From Paraburkholderia lycopersici (GTDB lineage: Bacteria > Pseudomonadota > Gammaproteobacteria > Burkholderiales > Burkholderiaceae): a DNA stretch of 64,000 bases. Where the stretch lies: the NCBI RefSeq assembly GCF_900096975.1, contig NZ_FMYQ01000032.1:25746-89745 (forward strand), given 5' to 3'. A program made the position numbers and the translations under genes. Of this stretch, positions 8,535 to 17,692 are shown one piece after another. The notes under the pieces are model-generated. The model worked only from the letters and a program-made list of their open reading frames with translations, was not told where the DNA came from and did no database searches. The number at the start of each line of letters is the position of its first letter. Position 1 is the stretch's first letter.

Positions 8535-9878
8535 TTGCTAACTGATCGAGAGCTGAATTCCCTCAAGCCCAGGGATAAGGCATTCAAGGTGACAGACCGC
8601 GACGGTATGTACGTGGCGGTGCTGACGACAGGTACGATTTCTTTTCGGTACGACTACCGGTTGAACGGACGGCGTGAAACGCTGACTATTGGGCGGTACG
8701 ACGCGGATCTTGGGCGCCAACCGACGCGAGAGCCCGAATCGCTCGAGTATGGCGTATCGATGTCGCTGCGCGAGGCGCGCCTATTGCTTGATCGCGCCAG
8801 ACGCGATGTGGAGCGGGGCGTATCGCCGTCGCGAACCAAGGTCGAGAAGCGCGTCTCTGCGACCAACGCGCTCACTTTCAGTGGGTGGGCCGAAAACTAC
8901 TTCAAGCATAAGGGCGACCCGAAAAGTGGAGCCGAGCAACTGGCCGATAGCACTTTGGCGCTGCGTCGAGCGGTTTATCGGCGCGTCATTGAGCCGGAGC
9001 TGGGAAAGCTCAAACTGCAGGAGGTGACTCCGCAGCGACTGAAACGCCTGTGCGACGAAACCAAAGAGAAGCGCGGCCCCGCTGTCGCCGTCCATGTTCG
9101 CGATATCGTTCGCGCTGTATTCAACCACGCTCAGGGTAGCGGGTTGGCTGTGGATAATCCGGCTGAGGCGATCCGTGCCAGTGCCATCGCCACGTTTGAG
9201 CCACGAGAGCGCGCGCTGTCGCCTGCTGAAATGCGGACGTTTCTGACAGCACTGGATCGTGTGGCGACCATGCCGACTCTGCGCTTGGCGTTGAGATTTA
9301 TTCTGTTGACTGGGGTTCGAAAGAGCGAGTTTATCGATGCCACTTGGAGGGAGGTCGATTTCGACGCCGAGCGTTGGACGATCCCTGCTGCGAGGATGAA
9401 GGCGGGCAAGGACCACGTCGTACCGCTGAGTAGCCAGGCACTGGATATTTTGACGACGTTTCGTTCGTGCTTTGGTTCGAGCGTGTACCTGCATCCAAGC
9501 CGATACGACAGTGAGACACCGATTTCCAATGCCACGTTGAATCGCGTGATTGACGCCACTGTGGAGCACATCAGGAAAGACGATTCCGATTTTCAGAGCC
9601 TTGGCGTGCATGATCTGCGGCGGACGTTTTCTACCGGCCTGAACCGCGCGAAGTTTGACGAGCGCTGGATAGAGATGTCTCTGGCACACTCTCCGAAAAA
9701 TAGAATCGCGGCAATCTATAACGTGAATCGTTACTTCTCCGAGCGGAGGATCATGCTGCAATGCTGGGCCGACATGATCGACGCATGGTTACGCGGAGCG
9801 TCTGCAAAGGATCTGATTGCCGATGCCAAACGGCGTGCCGCCGAGATTCACGAAGACGATTTGGACGATGATCTTTAG
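8535..9878 (+). CDS. int: Tyrosine-recombinase integrase of the guaA-inserted element
   Basis: 447 residues. An N-terminal arm-DNA-binding domain of the P4-integrase type (about 1-100) is followed by a core-binding domain (about 110-220) and a catalytic domain. Active-site residues are visible: Arg262 (TGVRKSE), His359-x-x-Arg362 (HDLRR), His385 (LAHSPKN) and the nucleophile Tyr395. It catalyses integration and excision. The start is TTG at 8535, supported by GGAGG five bases upstream; no ATG lies nearby. Position and orientation after guaA match the integrases that use the guaA 3' end. Confidence 0.95.
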   Translation: MLTDRELNSLKPRDKAFKVTDRDGMYVAVLTTGTISFRYDYRLNGRRETLTIGRYDADLGRQPTREPESLEYGVSMSLREARLLLDRARRDVERGVSPSRTKVEKRVSATNALTFSGWAENYFKHKGDPKSGAEQLADSTLALRRAVYRRVIEPELGKLKLQEVTPQRLKRLCDETKEKRGPAVAVHVRDIVRAVFNHAQGSGLAVDNPAEAIRASAIATFEPRERALSPAEMRTFLTALDRVATMPTLRLALRFILLTGVRKSEFIDATWREVDFDAERWTIPAARMKAGKDHVVPLSSQALDILTTFRSCFGSSVYLHPSRYDSETPISNATLNRVIDATVEHIRKDDSDFQSLGVHDLRRTFSTGLNRAKFDERWIEMSLAHSPKNRIAAIYNVNRYFSERRIMLQCWADMIDAWLRGASAKDLIADAKRRAAEIHEDDLDDDL

Positions 9879-9971
9879 CCATACGGAGCAAACCGACCGC
9901 TAGCCTAAGCATGGATTTCCGGCTTCAGATAATCGGCCAAGAAACGTTCGAGCGATGTCGTACTGCTCATG

Positions 9972-10002
9972 CCTATTGAAAAATATATTATTTTTCAATA
10001 GG
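9972..10002. terminator. AT-rich perfect hairpin after the integrase gene
   Basis: CCTATTGAAAAAT (9972-9984) is perfectly inverted at 9990-10002 across the 5-base loop ATATT. It lies 93 bases after the integrase stop. It could terminate transcription in either direction or be a protein-binding palindrome; no other role is visible. Confidence 0.5.
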
Positions 10003-10118
10003 TTATATGTTAAAAACCATTGAAAAAATTCCTAGCTACCCATCTAGCTACCCATGTGGCGTGCAATGAGATGATGGGGCTATAGACCGCATGATAGCGG
10101 CGCTGTCGGTCTAGGTGC

Positions 10119-10250
10119 ATGGGAGGCAAGCAATCGTACACGGCGGAGTTCAAGGCGGCCGCCGTCCAGCGGGTCAAGATGGCTAGGGATTTGGTGTGGT
10201 GGCCCGCGAGCTGGGCATGTCGGAATCGGGCGACCACATTGTCGTGGTGC
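10119..10250 (+). pseudogene. Remnant of an IS3-type transposase OrfA
   Basis: The reading frame from 10119 starts MGGKQSYTAEFKAAAVQRVK, the helix-turn-helix opening of IS3-family OrfA proteins. A shift into the next frame then gives VVARELGMSES, the expected continuation. The match ends after that, so this is a frameshifted 5' stump. It lies at the edge of the cargo region and suggests that insertion sequences helped assemble it. Confidence 0.6.
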
Positions 10251-10951
10251 TGCCGATTGCATGGAAGTTACGCCTTGGCGGTCGCGAGCGATGAGTGCTT
10301 AGACAGTCAGAATACCCATTGGACCTTCATCGCCATATCTAACAAAATGACTCCTGATGCGGCACGGACGGTGCGGAAGCAAGCAAGCCCTATGGCTTCT
10401 CTCACCAGGAAGCTAACGTGCGTATTGGCTTGGTGACGTGGGCAGAAATTCTGGGTGCGTCGAGGACGCGGCTTGCAGCGTTTCGCAGCAAGCTCGGCTA
10501 TACGGCGACAAGACCAAGGTGCCGGCCTTCTGCGCAGCAAATATGCCGGATATCTGCCAGATGGTCTCCAAGCAGCGCCTGATGTAACTTCAGACTCGTC
10601 AGAGTGTTGAAATGATGGGCTAGCGATGGTAGAGGGGCAGAGTGAGTGCTTATGGATAACGGCCGGAAGTTACTCCACGAGAGAATGCGCTGATGTGCGA
10701 AAGTCCGTTTCGCGTAGGACTGGCGCAACTAAAGCACAAGACCGGCAAGGTCGTACCGTTGGGATTTGATGCGCCCCCTGCAGGATGACGGTTTGAGGAT
10801 CTTTCCGCGATTAAAATTGAGTTATCGCGCCTCAAGGTCCGTGACCTATCGTGCTTGACTATCTTCGTGATAAGACCCCAAGGGCGATTCGGCCGTTGAT
10901 GAATTGGGGCCGCATAGCTACGTTGTGATTGATTGTATAAGGCCGAAGAAA
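10251..10951. other. Decayed non-coding stretch
   Basis: No open frame here has a credible start, length and family pattern. Short stretches such as LKHKTGKVVPLGF near 10,730 look like fragments of former genes but cannot be assigned. Together with the IS3 stump it reads as a degraded boundary between the integrase module and the catabolic cargo. Confidence 0.5.
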
Positions 10952-11866
10952 ATGAATTTACATAGGCTCGATTTCACATCTCTCCTGCTTTTTACTCTCA
11001 TCGTCCGGAGCGGGAGCATCAGCAGCGGGGCGAAACAAGCTCATATTTCGCTCGCGTCTGCTAGCAAGCGAATGTCCGTACTAGAAGCAGCCATAGGAAC
11101 TGAAACGTTCGAGAGACATTCTCGCGGAATCAAGTTAACGCCAGCAGGACAGGCTCTTTATCGCCACGCACAGAGAATTCTGGGGGACGTTGATTTGCTG
11201 TTAGCCGATCTGTCGGACTATGTTGAAGGCGTCATGGGCGTAGTTAGGCTCTGGGCTAATACGTCGGCCATTACACAATTTCTGCCGGGGGACATCGCAT
11301 CGTTCATTGCCGCTCATCCGACTATTCGCATCGAGCTCGAGGAACAAAACAGCGGTGAGGTTGTCAGGGCGGTGCTGGATGGAGAGGCGGACTTCGGTAT
11401 CCTCGCTGACCGCATACCAACGTACGGCCTCGAAACGTTGCCGTATCGTCAGGATAAATTGGTCCTCGTTGTTCCCGCGGGCCATCCCCTCGGACGCAAG
11501 CGAGCGGTTTCGTTCGACCAGGCTGCTGACTACGAGTTCGTAAGCCTGCCACGCGCCACATCGCTTGCCCAGCGCCTAGATCTCGCGACGAGCGCAGCGG
11601 GGAAGAGGCTGAAACTTCGAATCCAAGTTCGAAGTTTCGATGCGATGTGTCAGATGGTCGCTGCGGGACTCGGTGTTGCAGTCCTGCCCGATGCGGCTGT
11701 GAGCCCTCATCTTCGGTCAATGGGCTTACGGAAGTTGGAACTGAACGAAGAGTGGGCCACGCGAGAACTACTTTTCTGTGCGCGGGATTTTCGAGCACTC
11801 CCCAAGCCTGCCCGACTCTTGATCCAATTCCTCCAAACCGCGTCTTCGAATTCATACCGTAACTAA
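10952..11866 (+). CDS. LysR-family transcriptional regulator
   Basis: 304 residues. The N-terminal winged helix-turn-helix (about 1-60, with FTLIVRSGSISSGAKQAHIS and RHSRGIKLTPAG) is followed by a periplasmic-binding-protein-like effector domain (about 90-300). ATG at 10952 gives the normal LysR N-terminus; a TTG at 10904 would add 16 unrelated residues. It lies just upstream of, and in the same direction as, the hydratase/CoA-transferase/lyase operon, which it probably controls. The closest relative by eye in this window is the LysR gene at 17693, with shared ERLRIEEL-type effector-domain phrases such as IELEE. Confidence 0.88.
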   Translation: MNLHRLDFTSLLLFTLIVRSGSISSGAKQAHISLASASKRMSVLEAAIGTETFERHSRGIKLTPAGQALYRHAQRILGDVDLLLADLSDYVEGVMGVVRLWANTSAITQFLPGDIASFIAAHPTIRIELEEQNSGEVVRAVLDGEADFGILADRIPTYGLETLPYRQDKLVLVVPAGHPLGRKRAVSFDQAADYEFVSLPRATSLAQRLDLATSAAGKRLKLRIQVRSFDAMCQMVAAGLGVAVLPDAAVSPHLRSMGLRKLELNEEWATRELLFCARDFRALPKPARLLIQFLQTASSNSYRN

Positions 11867-12052
11867 TTCAAGTAGTCGTAGTGTTGCAGCCTTCGTCGAA
11901 AACGAAGGCTCGGTTGACGTCTTACGGATTCCCCCATCGCGCCGTCTTCAGCACAATATTCGTATCGCCGTATTTGTCGGGCCTCAACGAGAGGATAGCG
12001 GCAATTGGCTTGCGGGCTTAAAAATATTAGCTGAGTATTTTGGAGACGTGCA

Positions 12053-13492
12053 ATGACATCCGCGATAGCTGATCCTCAAACCTTATTCGACAAGTTGTGG
12101 AGTCGGCACGTAGTTGCCGAATTAGAGGGAGGGCCGGCGCTTCTATATATTGACCGTCATCTGGTCTATGAAGTCACTAGTCCGCAGGCCTTCGAGACGA
12201 TTCGTTCGAAACAACGAAAGGTCTGGCGCCCGGATACGGTGCTCGCAGCTGCCGACCATAACATCCCCACAATTGCTTCTCAGCGTGTAAATCTTGATGC
12301 AATCGAGGACAAGCTCTCGCGCGCGCAAGTGGCGCAACTGGAAAAGAACTGCGACGAATTTGGCCTGACGGTGTTCAGTCTGGGCAGCCCAAAGCAAGGG
12401 ATTATCCATGTGATCGGACCCGAGCAAGGTGCGACGCTGCCGGGTATGACGGTGGTGGCAGGAGATTCTCACACGAGCACACACGGCGCCTTCGCAGCCC
12501 TTGCTTTTGGCGTTGGTACTTCAGAGGTCGAGCACGTCTTGGCCACGCAGTGCCTGTCGGTCTCAAGAATGAAGTCGATGCTCGTTCGCATCGATGGCAC
12601 TCTCAGTCCATGGGTGGGCGCAAAGGACCTGATTCTCTTTCTGATTGGCAAGATCGGTACAGGCGGCGGCACAGGATATGCGATCGAATTCGCGGGCGAA
12701 GCCGTTAGGACAATGTCGATGGAGTCCCGCATGACGCTGTGCAATATGGCAATCGAAGCCGGAGCGCGCGTTGGGCTTATCGCCGTTGATGACGTCACAT
12801 TGGATTACGTCCGTGGTCGCCACTTTTCGCCTCATGGCGACGAGTGGGACGCCGCCGTAGCCTATTGGCGGACGCTGGTCAGCGACGAAGGCGCGCACTT
12901 CGACAAAATCGTCGAGGTCCGTGCGAATGACGTGCGTCCGATGGTTACCTGGGGCACCTCGCCGGAAATGGTTATTCCTGTGGATGGAACCATTCCAGAT
13001 CCGGCACTCGAGCCGGACATCAGTCGGCGTTCTGATATGGAGCGCGCGCTTCGTTACATGGGACTGGAACCGGGGATTTCGGCGCTTAATATCGCCATCG
13101 ACAAAGTTTTCATTGGCTCATGCACCAACGGCCGGATTGAAGACCTGCGAGTGGCGGCGGACGTTGTTAGGGGACGGCGTGTTGCACCCGGCGTCCGACT
13201 TGCAATCGTAGTACCGGGTTCGGGTCCCGTGAAGGCGCAAGCCGAGGCAGAGGGCCTCGACATCGTTTTTCGCGATGCAGGCTTCGAGTGGCGGGAGCCT
13301 GGCTGCTCCATGTGCTTGGGGATGAATGGTGACCGGCTGGAACCTGGGGAGCGGTGTGCTTCGACTTCGAACCGGAACTTCGAAGGACGTCAAGGCCAGG
13401 ATGGCCGCACTCATCTTGTCAGCCCCGCAATGGCGGCCGCGGCCGCGATCGCGGGCCACTTCGTGGACGTCTCGAAGGGGAGAGAGGTATGA
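12053..13492 (+). CDS. LeuC-type (aconitase-family) hydro-lyase, large subunit
   Basis: 479 residues. It is homologous to the 3-isopropylmalate dehydratase large subunit. DKLWSRHVV opens the protein, GDSHTSTHGAF is conserved, and 4Fe-4S ligands are Cys357 (GSCTNGR), Cys418 and Cys421 (GCSMCLG). It overlaps the small-subunit gene by four bases. Next to a CoA-transferase and an HMG-CoA-lyase-like gene, it more likely hydrates a C4/C5 unsaturated dicarboxylate (citraconate to citramalate, or maleate to malate) than acts in leucine synthesis. That assignment is inference; the subfamily cannot be resolved by eye. GGAGA lies before the ATG. Confidence 0.85.
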   Translation: MTSAIADPQTLFDKLWSRHVVAELEGGPALLYIDRHLVYEVTSPQAFETIRSKQRKVWRPDTVLAAADHNIPTIASQRVNLDAIEDKLSRAQVAQLEKNCDEFGLTVFSLGSPKQGIIHVIGPEQGATLPGMTVVAGDSHTSTHGAFAALAFGVGTSEVEHVLATQCLSVSRMKSMLVRIDGTLSPWVGAKDLILFLIGKIGTGGGTGYAIEFAGEAVRTMSMESRMTLCNMAIEAGARVGLIAVDDVTLDYVRGRHFSPHGDEWDAAVAYWRTLVSDEGAHFDKIVEVRANDVRPMVTWGTSPEMVIPVDGTIPDPALEPDISRRSDMERALRYMGLEPGISALNIAIDKVFIGSCTNGRIEDLRVAADVVRGRRVAPGVRLAIVVPGSGPVKAQAEAEGLDIVFRDAGFEWREPGCSMCLGMNGDRLEPGERCASTSNRNFEGRQGQDGRTHLVSPAMAAAAAIAGHFVDVSKGREV

Positions 13493-14157
13493 ATCCATTC
13501 ACGACACTGAAATCTCTGGTCGTGCCAATCGATAGAGCGAACATCGATACCGATGCGATCATTCCGAAGCAATTCATGAAATCGATCGCACGGACTGGTT
13601 TCGGTGTAAACCTGTTCGATGAATGGCGTTATCTCGACCACGGTGAGCCAGGACAAGACGTTGCAAGCCGGAGGCTCAATCCTGAATTTACGCTCAATCA
13701 GGCTCGATTTGCCGGCGCGCAGATTTTATTAGCCCGAGATAACTTTGGCTGCGGGTCGAGCCGGGAACATGCCGCTTGGGCGTTATATGACTATGGAATC
13801 AGGGCTTTGATCGCACCAAGCTTTGCTGATATTTTTTATGGCAACTGCTTTAAAAACGGGATGTTACCAATCACTCTTGATCAAACGACCATCAGGAGCT
13901 TATTTGACCTCGTAGAACGGCCGGATGGCCTTCAGATAGCGATCGATTTAAGAAGTCAGACTCTTGAAGTTCCGGATTTGGGGTGTCTGCGGTTCGAGGT
14001 CGACCCAGAAAGAAAGCGTAGGTTGCTGGCAGGCCTGGATGACGTCGCGCTAACGTTGCGCCTTGGGGACCGCATACGAGCTTACGAAGCGGATCGGCGG
14101 CTTAAGGAGCCATGGTTGTTTCCTCAGTTCGACAATTCGCCGGAAGGTCACGCCTGA
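13489..14157 (+). CDS. LeuD-type hydro-lyase, small subunit
   Basis: 222 residues, normal for LeuD. The swivelling domain carries the diagnostic DNFGCGSSREHAAWAL motif near residues 84-99 and an N-terminal NIDTDAIIPKQF motif. It completes the active site of the large subunit encoded immediately upstream (ATGA overlap). The loop after IIPKQF, which governs substrate choice in this family, reads MKSIARTGFGVNLFDEWRYL and resembles the isopropylmalate isomerase type, so a leucine-pathway paralogue recruited to catabolism is possible. Confidence 0.87.
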   Translation: MNPFTTLKSLVVPIDRANIDTDAIIPKQFMKSIARTGFGVNLFDEWRYLDHGEPGQDVASRRLNPEFTLNQARFAGAQILLARDNFGCGSSREHAAWALYDYGIRALIAPSFADIFYGNCFKNGMLPITLDQTTIRSLFDLVERPDGLQIAIDLRSQTLEVPDLGCLRFEVDPERKRRLLAGLDDVALTLRLGDRIRAYEADRRLKEPWLFPQFDNSPEGHA

Positions 14158-14201
14158 CGCGATCCTGCTGCTTTGATAGAAAATCTTGGAGGATTTAACG
14201 C

Positions 14202-15419
14202 ATGAATGCCCGATACGAAACCACGACGTCGCCTAGTGCACTGGCCGGTGTGAAGATCGTCGAAATGGGGCAATTGATCGCTGGCCCGTTCGCTGGCAAA
14301 ACGTTGGGTGAGTTCGGCGCCGAGGTAATCAAAATAGAAGCGCCGGGGAAAGGCGACCCGCTTCGGAATTGGCGGTTGATCAAGAACGGGACTTCGGTGT
14401 GGTGGCAGGTGCAGTCGCGTAACAAACGCTCTATTGCATTGGACCTGCGTAGCTCGGAAGGGCAGAACATCGCGAAGCAACTCATCGCTGGTGCAGACGT
14501 GTTGATCGAAAATTTTCGTCCCGGCACGTTGGAAGGATGGGGCATGGGATACGAGGAGCTAGCGAAGCTCAACCCGAGACTCATCATGCTCCGAATCTCG
14601 GGATACGGGCAAACGGGGCCGTACAAAGATCTCCCTGGCTTTGGATCAATAGGCGAGGCATTGGGCGGTTTGCGTCACCTTACCGGCGAGCCCGGGCGAG
14701 TCCCGGTGCGTTGTGGCATTTCAATCGGAGATACGCTGGCGGCGCTTCACGGGGTGATCGGCGTATTGGCAGCCCTATATTATCGAGACGCCAACGGCGG
14801 TATGGGTCAAGTCATTGATGTGGCGCTTCATGAGGCTGTGTTTAATGTGATGGAAAGCCTCATCCCCGAGTACAGCGCATTTGGCGTCGTCCGCGAGGCA
14901 GCCGGAAGCGCGTTGCCCGGGATCGCACCGTCCAATGCCTACCGTTGCTCGGATGGTTATGTCCTGATCGCGGGCAATGGAGACAGCATTTTCAGGCGAT
15001 TGATGATCGCAATCGACCGGCAGGATCTCGCCTCGGATCCGACACTGGCTTACAACGCGGGCCGGGTCGCTCGTGTTGAAGAGCTTGATGCGGCGATCGA
15101 GCGATGGAGTTTTATCCGAACGGTGGAGGAAGTCTTGCATGTGCTGAATGAAGCGGATGTCCCCGCTGGAAAAATTTATACCGCCAGAGACATTCATGAA
15201 GATCCGCATTTCCGCGAACGCGACATGATTCTTGAGCAGGCTACCCGAGATGGCTACGTCGTCGACGTCCCGGGCATCGTTCCGAAGCTACTCGGTACGC
15301 CTGGCACCATTAGATCGTCGGCACCGGGTCTGGGCGACGACACAAACGCCATTCTGGGGGAACTTGGTGTGAGCCAAACCGAAGTGGATGTGTTGCGTCG
15401 CAAGGGGGTCGTCGCATGA
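14202..15419 (+). CDS. Family III CoA-transferase (CaiB/BaiF type)
   Basis: 405 residues. It has the family III signature GVKIVEMGQLIAGPFAGKTLGEFGAEVIKIE (shown here as separate motifs LIAGPFAGKTLGEFGAEV and VIKIE) and the probable catalytic Asp177 (ISIGDTLAALHG). Such enzymes move CoA from succinyl-CoA or acetyl-CoA to a carboxylate through an aspartyl-CoA intermediate. It is 44 bases after the leuD-like gene and overlaps the lyase gene downstream by four bases, so the likely acceptor is the hydroxy-dicarboxylate made by the hydratase and its product goes to the lyase. GGAGG lies upstream of the ATG. Confidence 0.9.
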   Translation: MNARYETTTSPSALAGVKIVEMGQLIAGPFAGKTLGEFGAEVIKIEAPGKGDPLRNWRLIKNGTSVWWQVQSRNKRSIALDLRSSEGQNIAKQLIAGADVLIENFRPGTLEGWGMGYEELAKLNPRLIMLRISGYGQTGPYKDLPGFGSIGEALGGLRHLTGEPGRVPVRCGISIGDTLAALHGVIGVLAALYYRDANGGMGQVIDVALHEAVFNVMESLIPEYSAFGVVREAAGSALPGIAPSNAYRCSDGYVLIAGNGDSIFRRLMIAIDRQDLASDPTLAYNAGRVARVEELDAAIERWSFIRTVEEVLHVLNEADVPAGKIYTARDIHEDPHFRERDMILEQATRDGYVVDVPGIVPKLLGTPGTIRSSAPGLGDDTNAILGELGVSQTEVDVLRRKGVVA

Positions 15420-16399
15420 AGCCGTGGAGCGGTGATGGTCGCCCAATTTTTATCAATGAGGTCGGGCCGAGAGACGGGTTCCAGGTAGAGTCCGCGTTCG
15501 TGCCGACAGACGAAAAAGTTGGCTTGATTAACGCTCTTTCGGAAGCTGGCCTGAGCAAGATCGAAGTCACGGCGTTCGTCTCACCCAAGGCGATCCCTGC
15601 GCTGCGTGATGCTGAGGTCGTACTGAACGAGATCCAGCGCAATCCTGACGTTGTTTATACAGCTCTCGTTCCAAATGTACGTGGTGCAGAACGTGCGATC
15701 GAATCGCGAGCAGACGAACTCAACTTGGTGATGTCCGCAAGCGATAGTCACAATCTGTCGAATCTACGCATGACCAGAGAACAGTCGTTCAGCGGACTAA
15801 TGCAGGTTGCGGGGGTGGCTGATGCATCGGAAGTCAGGGTTAATATCTCTTTGTCGTGCGCGTTTGGATGTCCGATGGAAGGGGATGTCCCCGAAGACAC
15901 TGTGTTTCATTGGTGCGAGCGCTTCATCGAGGAAGCCGGTGCCAACGGCGTAACGCTTTGCGATACCACCGGCATGGCTTATCCAAGTCAAGTCGCAAGA
16001 ATGACGGAAGCGTTCATTGCACGCTGGCCGAAGACCGAATTGACGCTGCATTTCCATAATACTCGCGGAATGGGTCTTGCGAACATAATCGCAGCAATCG
16101 ACTCCGGGGTAACGAGATTCGACGCGTCGTTTGGCGGCCTGGGGGGATGTCCATATGCGCCGGGCGCCAGCGGGAATGTCTGTACCGAGGAGGTCGTGCA
16201 TGCGCTTGAGCTTATGGGCTACCGTACGAGCATCAACCTTGATGCACTTATGGGCGTATCCCGGCGCCTTCCTTCGCTCGTCGGACACGATCTCCCAAGC
16301 CAGCTCCTAAAGGCTGGGAAGCGACTGGACCTGCACGCACCGCCACCGGATTTCGCCGAAATTCGGGAGCGGGCCCTCGCCCGCAATATGCCGTCGTAA
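15416..16399 (+). CDS. HMG-CoA lyase-like enzyme
   Basis: 327 residues of the DRE-TIM barrel superfamily. Visible landmarks are GPRDGF (Arg19-Asp20), the metal-binding HFHNTRG, and the lyase signature GLGGCPYAPGASGN with Cys245. It cleaves 3-hydroxy-3-methyl-acyl-CoA compounds by retro-Claisen reaction. After a LeuCD-type hydratase and a CoA-transferase, a substrate such as citramalyl-CoA (giving pyruvate and acetyl-CoA) would need the same chemistry; genuine HMG-CoA is the alternative. It ends the four-gene operon. Confidence 0.9.
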   Translation: MKPWSGDGRPIFINEVGPRDGFQVESAFVPTDEKVGLINALSEAGLSKIEVTAFVSPKAIPALRDAEVVLNEIQRNPDVVYTALVPNVRGAERAIESRADELNLVMSASDSHNLSNLRMTREQSFSGLMQVAGVADASEVRVNISLSCAFGCPMEGDVPEDTVFHWCERFIEEAGANGVTLCDTTGMAYPSQVARMTEAFIARWPKTELTLHFHNTRGMGLANIIAAIDSGVTRFDASFGGLGGCPYAPGASGNVCTEEVVHALELMGYRTSINLDALMGVSRRLPSLVGHDLPSQLLKAGKRLDLHAPPPDFAEIRERALARNMPS

Positions 16400-16667
16400 T
16401 CGCGGACCGGCGCGCGCTGCCGGACTCAGCGGAGCGCCGGGTTAGCCCGTCTGGCGTCTGGCTGTCTCGGTCACGTTACCTCGACGGGTCGGCAGTGTAA
16501 CCGGGATACACCGCATACGTCGATGCGACACGTTTCAAGACGGCTGAGCTAATAATCCGAAGCAATTTTGATCAGATCGACTGTCCGAAGAATCTGGGAA
16601 CGTTTGCCGAAGATGTCCAAGTTTGCTAATTGGCGCGCTACGAGTATGGCTGCAAAGGACTAGTGTT

Positions 16668-17636
16668 ATGGACATTCTGCATGCGATGCGGATTTTCTCT
16701 GAGGTGGCCAGTGCAGGCAGCTTTACGCGGGCCGCCGACACTTTGTCCTCCAGTATGGCATCGGTTTCTAGGGCTATTACTAGTCTTGAGGACAGACTTC
16801 ATACGAGGCTACTGCAACGGTCTACCCGGAGAGTGTCATTAACTGAAGCCGGCGAACGGTATCTGATCCGTTGTCGTGAAGTGCTCCGACTTATAGAGGA
16901 TGCCGAGGCGGAAGCTGCGCATGCGCACATTGTTCCATTTGGTACGATGCGACTGCATGCGACTCCAGGACTTGGTCAGCACTATCTGAGCCGGATGATT
17001 CCGGGCTACGTTGCCAACTATCCCGAGGTGTCCTTCGATATGTCGATTTCTCCCCGCGTGCCCGACATCATCGAAGAGAGCCTCGATATATCATTTGTTG
17101 CATCATTCGGACTTGAGGATAGCCAGTTTTTGTCCAGACGGCTGGGCAGTACCAAAATGGTTTTATGCGCCTCCCTGAGCTACTTGCAGACGCACGGAAC
17201 CCCGTCCTGCCTTGATGAACTTTCCAATCATAAGTGCCTCGAATTGGCGGGAACAACGTCGCACCGCCGAGTATGGACGCTGGACAATGGCGGTAAAGAG
17301 GTAAATGTTGATCTGAAGCACATCCCGCTGCGGGTAGACTCAGTCGACGCGATGGCGGTGGCGATCCGAGAAGGGATGGGAGTCGGTCCGCTTCATGCGG
17401 GTGTGGCCATTTCTCATCTGGGGGAGGGCGCTATCAGGCTAGTATTGCCTGACTACCGGCTTAAAGGCTTGGACATATTTGCGATTTATTCTTCGCGCCG
17501 TTTCCTGGACGCAAAAGTCAGAACGTTTATCGATTTCCTGCGTGACCGTATTCCGGCGGCCTTGGATGAGGAAGACCAGGCTGTCTTTCGTTTTGCAAGT
17601 GACCAACCGCTCCACTTGACTGGACCGACTCGCTGA
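16668..17636 (+). CDS. LysR-family transcriptional regulator
   Basis: 322 residues. It begins MDILHAMRIFSEVASAGSFT, the standard LysR helix-turn-helix; the frame is open 45 bases further upstream, but ATG at 16668 fits the family. The effector-binding domain covers about 90-300, and the second half reads like the GcvA/DsdC-like branch that ends in a variable tail. It follows the lyase gene after a 268-base gap in which I see no feature, and it precedes another LysR gene. Its target is not evident; the operon upstream or the carrier genes downstream are candidates. Confidence 0.87.
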   Translation: MDILHAMRIFSEVASAGSFTRAADTLSSSMASVSRAITSLEDRLHTRLLQRSTRRVSLTEAGERYLIRCREVLRLIEDAEAEAAHAHIVPFGTMRLHATPGLGQHYLSRMIPGYVANYPEVSFDMSISPRVPDIIEESLDISFVASFGLEDSQFLSRRLGSTKMVLCASLSYLQTHGTPSCLDELSNHKCLELAGTTSHRRVWTLDNGGKEVNVDLKHIPLRVDSVDAMAVAIREGMGVGPLHAGVAISHLGEGAIRLVLPDYRLKGLDIFAIYSSRRFLDAKVRTFIDFLRDRIPAALDEEDQAVFRFASDQPLHLTGPTR

Positions 17637-17692
17637 GGTGACATAGAAGAAATAACACTTCCCAGCAAACATCAGTCCGCAGACGAGACATA

